Shown piece by piece: positions 6,871 through 14,762 of a stretch of 18,098 nt of DNA. Positions within the stretch are counted from its first letter, which is position 1, and each line of letters starts with the position of its first letter. The translations under genes were made by a program, and so were the position numbers. The stretch covers positions 1-18,098 of the forward strand of contig CAYMGT010000014.1 of assembly GCA_964390115.1 (NCBI GenBank), read 5' to 3'. This stretch comes from JAIPJA01 sp964390115 (GTDB lineage: Bacteria > Patescibacteriota > Patescibacteriia > Patescibacteriales > UBA12465). The notes beneath the pieces were generated by a model. That model searched no databases. It was not told the DNA's origin and saw only the letters and a program-made list of their open reading frames with translations.

Positions 6871-8683
6871 ATATATTAGTTTATTTTTGTTTCTAATTTT
6901 TATTTTAACCTTTTCTTGGCAAACTAGGTTAATTTTCTCACCAATTTATATTAATAATTGGTATTTTGAGTATGCTAGTTTAAGTCTATATTTTTCTGAT
7001 ATACTTATATTAAGTTCTGCTTTATTTTTTTTAGTATTTTTTTTCTCAAAATTTAGTTTAAACAAACTAGTTTTTAATAAAATTAATTTTTTTTGGTACA
7101 TTTTAGGTGCTTGGGAATTATTTTTAATAATATCAATTTCACAAGCTGTTAACTGGCAATTGTCTTTGTGGCATTATCTTTGGTTTATATTTTTAGGTTT
7201 GATTGTTTATCTGTTTTCAGAATTCTTTAAAAAAAATAGTAATTTAATTTTAAACTTTTTTTTAATTGGCGCATTTCCTCAAGCTTTATTAGCAATTTGG
7301 CAATTTTTTTCACAAAGAGCTTTTTCTTTTAAGTATTTAGGCTTAGCTTCACATCACCCCTCTCTTTTAGGAGATGTAGTTATTGAAACTACTTCAGGTA
7401 GATGGCTTAGAGCTTATGGAGGTCTAGACCACCCTAATATATTAGCGGCTTTGCTGGCTATGGTAGCATTACTTGTAACTAGCTTATTACTTAAAGAAGC
7501 TAAGAAGGAATTGAATTTAAATAGATTACTGAGATCAGTTTGGTTGTGGTTAGTTTTATTAGTTAATTTTTTAGCTCTCTTTTTAACTTTTTCTCGTTCA
7601 GTTTGGTTAGCTTTTATTTTAGCCATGTTTGTTTTAATCGGCTTTTCTTTAAGAGAGAAAAAAATTAGAGTTCAGGCTATAAAAATATTTTTAAGCTTGT
7701 TAGTATTCTCCCTAGTCCTTACACAAATTTATTCTTTTTTAATTTTTCAAAGATTTGATCTTAACTCACGACTAGAGAATAAATCTGTTAGTGAAAGATA
7801 TAGTCAAATATTTGAGGCTAAAGAAATTATAGAAAACAATATCTATTTAGGTATTGGTTTAGGAAACTATAGTTTAAAATTACAAGAAAAAAATCCTTTA
7901 ACTCCCGCATTTTCTTGGCAACCAGTTCATAATAGTTTTCTTCTTTTATGGGCAGAGACAGGTATCTTTTCACTGATTGCGTTTTGTTTTTTAATTGCCT
8001 ATGGGTTTATAAAAACATGGCAAAAAAAACAGACTCTTGGATTAAGTCTTCTGGTTCTACTTTCAATAGTGCTTTTAAGTGAGCATTGGCTTTTTAGTTT
8101 GCATTTTGGTTGGATTTTTCTGGGATTAATTTTTAGTATTATATTTATAGTGGAAGATAAAATAGAAATAAGTCCTTTTTTTTCGGTTAAAAAGAATAAG
8201 ACAAAGCTAAGTGATAATTTATTAAATAAAAATAAAAACCAAATTCTTATATTCTGTTGTCCAGCGTATTTTCCTCTTAATTTTTTTAGACACTCTTGGA
8301 TTGTTATAAATAAAAAAGGAATTACTACTAGATTAGAAATAAGGCATGATGTTAACTTAGGAAGTAAAAATCATCTCTTTGTGAATAATCAGCCGCCGCT
8401 GGAAGGTATAAATAAATCTTTTTTTATAAAAAGTAAATGGAGCCCAAAGTTACTTAAAGTTATTGAAAATGAGTTGGCGGAAGAAATTATTTACTTTATA
8501 GAGAAGTCTTTAAAAGATTATCCTTATATTTACAAATATAAAGGTAATGGCCCAAATTGTAATACTTTTATACAATGGATTTTAGACCAGTTCCCTAAAA
8601 TTAATTTAAAGTTATCTTGGAGATTTATAGGAAAAAAATATATGAGTAGTAAAGGCTTAGATCGCGCTATAAAAAATAAATAA
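6854..8683 (+). CDS. O-antigen ligase/Wzy-like membrane protein fused to a DUF3750-like domain
   Basis: A 609-aa protein. Residues 1-435 form about 11-12 membrane segments with the Wzy_C/O-antigen-ligase layout: LDHPNILAALL (191-201), FLTFSRSVW (243-251), a large external loop at about 298-365, GIGLGNY (333-339) and PVHNSFLLLWAETG (357-370). Such proteins join or polymerise lipid-linked glycans outside the membrane. After a polar linker (436-461), residues 462-605 form a separate soluble domain resembling DUF3750: RHSWIVI (479-485), DYPYIYKY (555-562), GPNCNTF (566-572) and FIGKKY (591-596). H480 and C569 resemble the His/Cys pair of permuted NlpC/P60-like folds. No ATG, GTG or TTG start precedes the domain within the linker, so the fusion is not two genes read together. 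The ATG lies inside the preceding gene (17-bp overlap). Confidence 0.82.
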   Translation: MKPFFKYISLFLFLIFILTFSWQTRLIFSPIYINNWYFEYASLSLYFSDILILSSALFFLVFFFSKFSLNKLVFNKINFFWYILGAWELFLIISISQAVNWQLSLWHYLWFIFLGLIVYLFSEFFKKNSNLILNFFLIGAFPQALLAIWQFFSQRAFSFKYLGLASHHPSLLGDVVIETTSGRWLRAYGGLDHPNILAALLAMVALLVTSLLLKEAKKELNLNRLLRSVWLWLVLLVNFLALFLTFSRSVWLAFILAMFVLIGFSLREKKIRVQAIKIFLSLLVFSLVLTQIYSFLIFQRFDLNSRLENKSVSERYSQIFEAKEIIENNIYLGIGLGNYSLKLQEKNPLTPAFSWQPVHNSFLLLWAETGIFSLIAFCFLIAYGFIKTWQKKQTLGLSLLVLLSIVLLSEHWLFSLHFGWIFLGLIFSIIFIVEDKIEISPFFSVKKNKTKLSDNLLNKNKNQILIFCCPAYFPLNFFRHSWIVINKKGITTRLEIRHDVNLGSKNHLFVNNQPPLEGINKSFFIKSKWSPKLLKVIENELAEEIIYFIEKSLKDYPYIYKYKGNGPNCNTFIQWILDQFPKINLKLSWRFIGKKYMSSKGLDRAIKNK

Positions 8684-8736
8684 ATCTTTTATTTTTTAGC
8701 AGAGAGAATTAAGTTAAATATTTTTACCTCTTTATT

Positions 8737-9462
8737 TTATTGTTTTTCTTTTCCGGCTAGCTGGCCACAAGCACCTTGTATATCTTGACCAAGACTTTTT
8801 CGTATACTAACCTTTATTCTTCTTTTTTCTAGTTCTTTTTTAAAGGCTTGAATTTTTTCGATTGAAGAAGTTAAAAAAATTTCTTTATCATTTTGGTTAT
8901 AAGGAATAAGGTTAACTTGAATTAGTTTTTGCCAATTCTCTATAGATTTTATAAACTCTACTAAGTTTAAAAAAGAAGACTGATTATCATTTAAATCTTC
9001 AAACATAACATACTCTAAAAAAACTTTTCTTTTTGTAGTTTTTAAATAATATTCTAAAGCTGATCGCAGTTGCCTGAGGTCATAAGTTTTAGCTACAGGC
9101 ATATATAGCTTTCTTTGTTTTTGTTCGGGAAAAATTAAAGACACTGCTAAGTTTATTTGGGGAAAAGTTTTAGCCAACTCTTTTATTTTTGGTACAATCC
9201 CTGAAGTAGANNNNNNNNNNNNNNNNNNNNNNNNNNNNNNNNNNNNNNNNNNNNNNNNNNNNNNNNNNNNNNNNNNNNNNNNNNNNNNNNNNNNNNNNNN
9301 NNNNNNNNNNTCATCTAATTTTTTTGCTAAAGCTTTTGGTAAATTGCTAATATCTTTAAAATTTAAGATATAGTTTTTGTATCTCGCTTCTTCAATTTGT
9401 TGTGATCTAAAAGCAGGTTCTTTATTATCCTTTAAATATTTTTTTATTTCTTCTATATCCAT
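8737..9462 (-). CDS. rlmN: 23S rRNA/tRNA adenosine C2-methyltransferase RlmN, interrupted by an assembly gap
   Basis: A radical-SAM enzyme that methylates C2 of A2503 in 23S rRNA and A37 of some tRNAs. The N-terminal 50 residues (RSQQIEEARY, LPKALAKKLD) and the C-terminal half are present: STSGIVPKI, the LAVSL strand, FLEYVMFEDLNDN, VNLIPYNQ and the terminal GACGQLAG with the conserved methyl-carrier Cys. The CxxxCxxC cluster motif and SAM region fall inside the N run. Between LAKKLD and STSGIVP the family normally has about 140 residues, but the 100 Ns allow only about 34. The gap length is therefore a placeholder, and the frame continuity across it is accidental. The gene starts 1 base after the stop of the 75-aa gene, so it is operonic. 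Its stop at 8737 converges with the gene ending at 8683. Confidence 0.88.
   Translation of the reverse strand: MDIEEIKKYLKDNKEPAFRSQQIEEARYKNYILNFKDISNLPKALAKKLDXXXXXXXXXXXXXXXXXXXXXXXXXXXXXXXXXXSTSGIVPKIKELAKTFPQINLAVSLIFPEQKQRKLYMPVAKTYDLRQLRSALEYYLKTTKRKVFLEYVMFEDLNDNQSSFLNLVEFIKSIENWQKLIQVNLIPYNQNDKEIFLTSSIEKIQAFKKELEKRRIKVSIRKSLGQDIQGACGQLAGKEKQ
9211..9310. other. Assembly gap, exactly 100 Ns
   Basis: A run of exactly 100 N characters inside rlmN. The round number is typical of a scaffolding placeholder of unknown length. From the usual spacing in RlmN, roughly 400 bases are likely missing. Confidence 0.97.
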
Positions 9463-9463
9463 A

Positions 9464-9691
9464 TTATTTTTTTTCTATTTTAAAGTTTTTTTGTAAATAA
9501 ATTAAATCTTCTTTAATGTTTTTTAATATTTTTTTATAGTCTTCCTCTTTTAAATTTTTGTTCTCTTCTAGTAGAGTAATAATAGTAGCTAAAGTTCCAA
9601 AATAATCATTATTTTTAACATGAAAATTAGCACTTTTTTGATCTGAGATATATAGGTGCCATTTATCTAAGTTTAGAGAGTATTTCTTCAT
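9464..9691 (-). CDS. Small conserved-looking hypothetical protein, 75 aa, between radC and rlmN
   Basis: I do not recognise a named family. The N-terminal third is aromatic and polar (KYSLNLDKWHLYIS), followed by FHVKNNDYFGTLATIITLLEE and a charged helical C-terminus that is strongly Lys-rich. There is no signal peptide, membrane segment or cysteine. The start codon overlaps the radC stop (ATGA, bases 9688-9691) and its own TAA is one base from the rlmN ATG, so it is translated as the middle gene of a coupled three-gene operon. This tight coupling is the best evidence that it is real. I have an impression that similar small proteins occur next to radC in other CPR genomes, but cannot verify this. 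Confidence 0.72.
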   Translation of the reverse strand: MKKYSLNLDKWHLYISDQKSANFHVKNNDYFGTLATIITLLEENKNLKEEDYKKILKNIKEDLIYLQKNFKIEKK

Positions 9692-10410
9692 ATAAAGGGA
9701 ATACTAAAAAAGTTATTTTTACCAATAATTATATGGTCAAGTAAATCAATGCCTAAAATTTCACTAGCTTGCTTTAGTTTTTGGGTTACTTCTATATCAG
9801 CTTGAGTAGGCTTTAGACTTCCGGAGGGGTGGTTGTGAGCGACGATAAAAGCAGCTGCACTATATTCAATAGCGGGTTTAAAAACTTCTCGTGGATGAAT
9901 AATGCTAGCAGTTAGACTGCCTACAGATATAACTTCGTCATGGATAAGGCGATAGCGACTATTTAAATATAAGCCTCTGAATTGTTCTTTTGGTAGAGAT
10001 CTCATATCTTTTAAGTAATTAAAGGCTTGTTTAGCGTCTCTAATTGTAACTGCTCCGCCTTCAGTTTTTTTAAAAATTCTTTTTCCTATCTCAAAACAAG
10101 CCACTAACTGACAAGCTTTATTTTCAGGAATTTTTAATTCTTGACTGATAATTTTAGGATCTTTTTGGTTAGCTAAAGATTTTTCGCCATATTCTTTAAG
10201 TAATCTAGAGCTCATAGTTAAGACATCTTCCTTCTTGGTGCCTGTTTGTAGAATTATGGCGATGAGTTCAGAAATATTTAATTCTTCAGGGCCGTACTCT
10301 AGTAGCTTTTCCCTTGGTTTTTCTCTATCATCTAAATCATGAATGCTGAGTAAATACTTCTTATTATCAGTGATGATTATATTGTTTGCCTTGAGAGTGT
10401 AATTTGTCAT
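9688..10410 (-). CDS. radC: RadC-family JAB/MPN-domain protein
   Basis: A 240-aa RadC-family protein. An N-terminal UPF0758-type helical part with HhH-like segments (about 25-115: REKPREKLLEYGPEELN, SELIAIILQTGTK) precedes the JAB1/MPN+ metalloprotease-like domain (about 122-240). The metal motif HxHx10D is intact as HNHPSG (H192, H194) with D205 in PTQADIEVT, and there is a likely upstream Glu in HDEVISVGS (E159). Despite the name, the family's role in DNA repair is disputed and its activity is not established. The start at 10410 follows the extended -10 promoter at 10436-10444 and lacks a Shine-Dalgarno motif. It is the first gene of the radC-75aa-rlmN operon and overlaps the next gene by 4 bases. 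Confidence 0.92.
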   Translation of the reverse strand: MTNYTLKANNIIITDNKKYLLSIHDLDDREKPREKLLEYGPEELNISELIAIILQTGTKKEDVLTMSSRLLKEYGEKSLANQKDPKIISQELKIPENKACQLVACFEIGKRIFKKTEGGAVTIRDAKQAFNYLKDMRSLPKEQFRGLYLNSRYRLIHDEVISVGSLTASIIHPREVFKPAIEYSAAAFIVAHNHPSGSLKPTQADIEVTQKLKQASEILGIDLLDHIIIGKNNFFSIPFI

Positions 10411-10435
10411 AGTTTTTAGTTATTAACTATTTTCA

Positions 10436-10444
10436 ATTATATCA
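10436..10444 (-). promoter_or_regulatory. Extended -10 promoter for the radC operon
   Basis: Read on the minus strand the sequence is TGATATAAT, a perfect -10 hexamer (10441-10436) with the TGn extension (10444-10442). No good -35 hexamer lies 17 bases upstream (best is TTTTAA), as is usual for extended -10 promoters. The expected start is near 10429, giving a leader of about 18 bases before the radC ATG. Confidence 0.6.
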
Positions 10445-10499
10445 AAGATGTGGTAAATTTAAAACATAATTTACTTATATTATTATTAAATTTGAATTT

Positions 10500-11774
10500 A
10501 TGAACAAATATAGTCAGGAGAAAATTAATAAAAAAATAAAATTTATCTCCGTTCCTTTAATGGGGACTAAAGCAGTTACTGTTTTAATTATGGTTAAAAC
10601 TGGTTCTAGAAATGAAAGTAGAAGCAATAATGGTATATCGCACTTTTTAGAACATATGATGTTTAAGGGAACTAAAAAATATCCCAATGCTCTTTCTCTA
10701 GCCTCGGCTTTAGATTCAGTTGGAGCTGAGTTCAATGCCTTCACTAGTAAAGAGTATACAGGTTATTACATAAAAGCAAGAGCTGACAAATTAAAATTGT
10801 CTCTAGAGATTTTGAGTGATATGGTGGAGAATTCTCAGTTTAAACAAGAGGAAATAGATAAAGAAAGAGGGGTTATCATTGAAGAGATTAATATGTATAA
10901 AGCTAATCCAATGATGAGAATAGAGGATGTTCTTGAAACTTGTATATACGGAGATAATAGCGCTGGTTGGGAAGTTATTGGAACAACGGAGAATATAAGA
11001 AAATTTAAGAGACAAGATTTTCTTAGTTATTATAAAAAACAATACGGTGCTTCAAATTTGAGTTTAATTGTAGCAGGAAATTTATCAAAAGATTATAAAG
11101 AGTTAGTAAAAAAATATTTTTCTAATTTTTTTGATGCTAAAGCTAAAGAAAAAAGCGTAGTTAAGAATAAACAATTAAAGCCTCAAATTTTAATTGAATA
11201 TAAAAAAAGTGATCAAGTTAATTTATCACTCGGTGTGAGAACTTTCCCCACGGGAGATAAAAGAGAGACGGCTTTAAAATTAATGCAAATAATTTTAGGT
11301 GGTTCTATGAGCTCTAGATTATTTAGTGAAATTAGAGAAAAAAGAGGTTTAGCTTATTATATTAAAGCCCAAACTGAGCTATATAGTGATAGTGGATATT
11401 TAGCAGCTGAAGCAGGACTTAGAACAGAATCTACTTTAGAAGCAATAGAGGTGATACTGAAAGAATTTAATAAGTTAAAAGATGAACTAATCTCTGATGA
11501 TGAATTAAATAGAGCTAAGGAGCTTATTAAAGGACGCTTAGCTTTAAATTTAGAAGGTTCAGAGGAAGTAGCCAGTTATTATGGCAGGCAAACTATAAAT
11601 AGAGATAAAATTATTTCTCCAGAAGAATTTTTAAAGAAAATTGATAAAGTTAATGCTTTAGATATAAAGAGCTTAGCTGAGGATATTTTTAAAGATGATA
11701 AATTAAACTTAGCTATTTTAGGACCAATTAAAGAAAGTGCTAAATTAAAGAAAATTTTAAGTTTTTCAAATTAA
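10500..11774 (+). CDS. M16-family zinc peptidase (processing-peptidase-like)
   Basis: A 424-aa, two-domain M16B-type peptidase, close in size to bacterial YmxG/PqqL-like single-unit members. The inverted zinc motif HxxEH is HFLEH at residues 48-52, with the distal zinc ligand in ERGVIIEEINMY (E128/E129, the expected 75-76 residues later). This active-site half is followed by a second M16 domain with the typical GGSMSSRLFSEIREKRGLAYYI segment split around residues 264-285, which helps to grip substrates. There is no signal peptide, so it is probably cytoplasmic. It is the first gene of the second plus-strand series and starts 89 bases from the divergent radC. The helicase gene follows 16 bases downstream. 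Substrate unknown. Confidence 0.92.
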   Translation: MNKYSQEKINKKIKFISVPLMGTKAVTVLIMVKTGSRNESRSNNGISHFLEHMMFKGTKKYPNALSLASALDSVGAEFNAFTSKEYTGYYIKARADKLKLSLEILSDMVENSQFKQEEIDKERGVIIEEINMYKANPMMRIEDVLETCIYGDNSAGWEVIGTTENIRKFKRQDFLSYYKKQYGASNLSLIVAGNLSKDYKELVKKYFSNFFDAKAKEKSVVKNKQLKPQILIEYKKSDQVNLSLGVRTFPTGDKRETALKLMQIILGGSMSSRLFSEIREKRGLAYYIKAQTELYSDSGYLAAEAGLRTESTLEAIEVILKEFNKLKDELISDDELNRAKELIKGRLALNLEGSEEVASYYGRQTINRDKIISPEEFLKKIDKVNALDIKSLAEDIFKDDKLNLAILGPIKESAKLKKILSFSN

Positions 11775-11790
11775 TTTACTTAAATAAGAT

Positions 11791-14739
11791 ATGGATGATA
11801 AGTTTTCCCATTTAAATAAAGAGCAACTGCAAGCAGTTAAACATCAGGGTGGACCGCTTTTAGTAGTGGCAGGGGCAGGAACTGGTAAAACAACTGTGCT
11901 TATAAACAGACTTCTTTATTTAATTATGGAAAAAAAATATTCTCCTGATGAAATTCTTTTAACTACTTTTACGGAAAAAGCTGCCGCTGAAATGGAACAA
12001 AGAGCTCTAGAGATTCTACCTTATGGTTATTTTGATCTTTGGATAAATACTTTCCATAGTTTTTGTGAAAGAATACTAAGAGAGCATGGTCTAGAGATAG
12101 GTTTGCCAGCAGATTTTCAATTATTAGATCAAACTCAGCAGTGGATTTTAATTCATAATAATTTATCTAAATTCGATTTAGATTATTACAAACCGCTAGG
12201 TAATCCAACTAAATTTATTTCTGAGCTTATAAAACACTTTTCCCGTTTAAAAGATGAGGTTATTTGGCCGAAAGATTACTTGGAATATGCTAAAATGCTA
12301 GAAAAAAATAGCGATGAGTTTTTAGCTGGCTTTGAAGAAAAAGAAAAAGAACAAGAAATCATTAAAGTGAAGGAACTAGCCAAAGCTTATCAAATCTATA
12401 ACAAGCTATTACTCGATAAGGCGTTTTTAGATTTTGGAGACTTAATTACTTATACTTTAAAATTATTACAAGAGCGACCGGGAATCCTTAAACTTTATCA
12501 AGCAAAGTTTAAGCAAGTAATGGTAGATGAGTTTCAAGATACTAACTGGGCTCAGTATGAGTTAGTTAAGCTTTTAGCTGGAAAGGAACTTAATTTAATT
12601 GTAGTTGGTGACGATGATCAAAGTATTTATCGTTTTAGAGGTTCATCAATATTTAATATCATGAAGTTTAAAGATGATTATCCTCAAGCTAAGGAGATAG
12701 TTTTAACTTCCAATTATCGATCGGGCCAAGAAATATTAGATAGAGCGTATAGCTTAATTACAAATAATAACCCTAATCGTTTAGAAGAAAAGATTAATAT
12801 AGATAAAAAATTAAAATCTCAAACTGGTTTTTCTGGTCAAGTTTATCACTGGCACTTAGACAATGAAGAAAGTGAGCTAGCTTTTGTTAGAGAGAAAATC
12901 CAAGAGATAAAAGCCAATAAAGCAGAAGTTTTATGGTCAGACTTTGCTATCTTAGTCAGGTCTAATGATGCGGCTGATAAATTTGTTAAAGAACTTAATC
13001 GTCAGGGAATTCCTAATACCTTCGTTTCTCTAAAAGGCCTATATTACAAACCATTAATTTTGGATGTGATAAGTTATTTTAAATTACTTGATAATTATCA
13101 TGAGTCATCAGCCTTGTACAGAGTATTGAACTTTGATTATTTTTCTATACCATATTTAGATATTGTAAATTTAAATAAAATGGCTAGAAATAAAGCTTGG
13201 TCTTTATTTGAAGCTTTGGAAAATATTGAAACTCTTACAAATATTAACCCATCATCAGTTAGTAAAGTTAATAAATTACTATCTCTTATAGACAAGCACT
13301 CTAAGTTGGCTAAAGAAAAGTTACCTAGCCAAGTATTTTTAAGTTATGTGAAAGATTTCTCTATTACAGACAAATTAGACAAAGACAGGGATAAAGATAA
13401 ATTTTCATATCTTAATCAATTCTATAGGAAAATAAAGTCTTTAGAAAATGTTAATGAAAATTTAAATTTGAAAGAATTCGTGGCTTTACTAAGTTTAGAA
13501 ATTGAAGCAGGGGAAAGTGGTAAATTAATTCTAGAATATGATGACCATGAAGTTGTAAAAATTATGACAGTTCACGCTGCTAAAGGTTTAGAGTTTAAAT
13601 ATGTTTTTGTCTCTAGTTTAGTAGATAAAAGATTTCCTACTATAAATAGAAATGATAAAATAGTCATGCCTGGTAGTTTAGTTAAGGAAAAAATTTCTTC
13701 AAATAAAGATTTTCATTTAGAAGAAGAAAGAAGACTATTCTATGTAGCTATAACCAGAGCTAAAGAAGAACTTTATTTAACAAGTGCAAAAAATTATGGA
13801 GGTAAAACAGAAAAAAAAGTTTCTCCTTTTGTTTTAGAGTTAGAAATTCCAGAAAATCAACAATATAGTTCTAGTTCTCAGATTTTAACAGAGTTAGAAA
13901 AAGATTTAATAGATAATAGTAAAGAAAAGAAATTAGAAGAAATTATTAAATATAACTTACCAGCTAAGTTTTCTTTTTCTCAGCTTGAATCATATAGCAA
14001 TTGTCCCTGGCAGTATCGTTTCGCTTTTATTTTAAGAGTTCCTGTGCCAGAAAAAGCTAGCTTGTCTTTTGGACGTTCTATGCACAATACTCTTTATGAA
14101 TTTCTTTATCCTTTGTTAGATAATGACTATAAGCAAGCGAGCCTATTTTCTAGTAGTTTGTCAAAAGAAAAAATTAAGCTTTTAACGGAAAAAAGATTAT
14201 TAGAAATCTATCAAGATAAGTGGCAGGAGGGTGGCTATGATAGTAAGCAGGAGAAACAAGATTATTATTTAAAAGGTAAAGAATCATTAAAAAATTTTTT
14301 AAAGAATATTGAGACAGGTAGTTTGCCAGAACCAATAATGTTGGAAAAAAGTTTTGTTTATAAGTTAGGAGACTATCCAATTAAGGGAACTATTGACAGG
14401 GTAGATAAATTAGCTGATGGTACAGTGGAGGTTATAGACTACAAAACAGGTAAGATAAAAGATAAGTTAGATAAAAGAAATAAAAGACAGTTAATGATTT
14501 ATCAATTAGCTTTAGAAAATACTCTAGGTCTCAAAGTTTCTAAACTTAGTTATTATTTTTTAGATAAAGAGGGACAGAAAACCTCCTTCGTGGCTAAAGA
14601 CAAAGATTTGGAAAAATTAGAAGAGGAGCTTTTAGAAGAAATGAAGGAAATAGCTACTATGAATTTTGTGCCTAAACCAGATAAAAGAATCTGTAGTTTC
14701 TGTGATTTTAAGGATATCTGTGAGTTTAGGAAGTTATAA
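11791..14739 (+). CDS. UvrD/PcrA-type helicase fused to an Fe-S RecB/AddB-like nuclease
   Basis: A 982-aa SF1A helicase with complete motifs: Walker A AGAGTGKTT (27-35, K33), TTFTEKAAAEM (Ia region), VDEFQD (245-250, D246/E247), GDDDQSIYRFRG (273-284), SNYRSG (307-312), TVHAAKGLEF (593-602) and YVAITRAKE (651-659). From about 725 a PDDEXK_1 nuclease domain follows: SQLESYSNCPWQYRF with C738, GTIDRVD (D869), VIDYKTGK (D883, K885) and QLMIY (900-904). C738 plus C968, C971 and C977 (CSFCDFKDIC) match the four-Cys 4Fe-4S staple of AddB/Cas4-type nucleases. By family knowledge it should unwind and resect DNA ends ahead of RecA-type recombination. It resembles AddA/AdnA-like single chains. No partner helicase gene is seen here. 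Confidence 0.93.
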   Translation: MDDKFSHLNKEQLQAVKHQGGPLLVVAGAGTGKTTVLINRLLYLIMEKKYSPDEILLTTFTEKAAAEMEQRALEILPYGYFDLWINTFHSFCERILREHGLEIGLPADFQLLDQTQQWILIHNNLSKFDLDYYKPLGNPTKFISELIKHFSRLKDEVIWPKDYLEYAKMLEKNSDEFLAGFEEKEKEQEIIKVKELAKAYQIYNKLLLDKAFLDFGDLITYTLKLLQERPGILKLYQAKFKQVMVDEFQDTNWAQYELVKLLAGKELNLIVVGDDDQSIYRFRGSSIFNIMKFKDDYPQAKEIVLTSNYRSGQEILDRAYSLITNNNPNRLEEKINIDKKLKSQTGFSGQVYHWHLDNEESELAFVREKIQEIKANKAEVLWSDFAILVRSNDAADKFVKELNRQGIPNTFVSLKGLYYKPLILDVISYFKLLDNYHESSALYRVLNFDYFSIPYLDIVNLNKMARNKAWSLFEALENIETLTNINPSSVSKVNKLLSLIDKHSKLAKEKLPSQVFLSYVKDFSITDKLDKDRDKDKFSYLNQFYRKIKSLENVNENLNLKEFVALLSLEIEAGESGKLILEYDDHEVVKIMTVHAAKGLEFKYVFVSSLVDKRFPTINRNDKIVMPGSLVKEKISSNKDFHLEEERRLFYVAITRAKEELYLTSAKNYGGKTEKKVSPFVLELEIPENQQYSSSSQILTELEKDLIDNSKEKKLEEIIKYNLPAKFSFSQLESYSNCPWQYRFAFILRVPVPEKASLSFGRSMHNTLYEFLYPLLDNDYKQASLFSSSLSKEKIKLLTEKRLLEIYQDKWQEGGYDSKQEKQDYYLKGKESLKNFLKNIETGSLPEPIMLEKSFVYKLGDYPIKGTIDRVDKLADGTVEVIDYKTGKIKDKLDKRNKRQLMIYQLALENTLGLKVSKLSYYFLDKEGQKTSFVAKDKDLEKLEEELLEEMKEIATMNFVPKPDKRICSFCDFKDICEFRKL

Positions 14740-14750
14740 TATACTATAAT
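14735..14750 (+). promoter_or_regulatory. Tentative -10 elements upstream of the lipoprotein gene
   Basis: Two TATAAT hexamers (14735-14740 and 14745-14750) overlap and follow the helicase stop codon. No convincing -35 box sits 16-18 bases upstream of either. If the second one is used, transcription would start about 6 bases before the ATG at 14763. In DNA this AT-rich, chance matches are common. Confidence 0.25.
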
Positions 14751-14762
14751 TAGTCTAATAAT

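Noticed and set aside
8684..8736. Possible bidirectional terminator between the Wzy-like gene and rlmN
   Set aside because: Only a 4-5 bp stem (GAGAG/CTCTT) with a loop of about 20 bases; too weak to call, although a terminator would be expected between these converging genes.
10442..10481. Promoter for the M16 peptidase gene
   Set aside because: CATAAT (10465-10470) and TATATT (10476-10481) are possible -10 boxes, but neither has a credible -35 at 16-18 bases; in such AT-rich DNA this is not enough.
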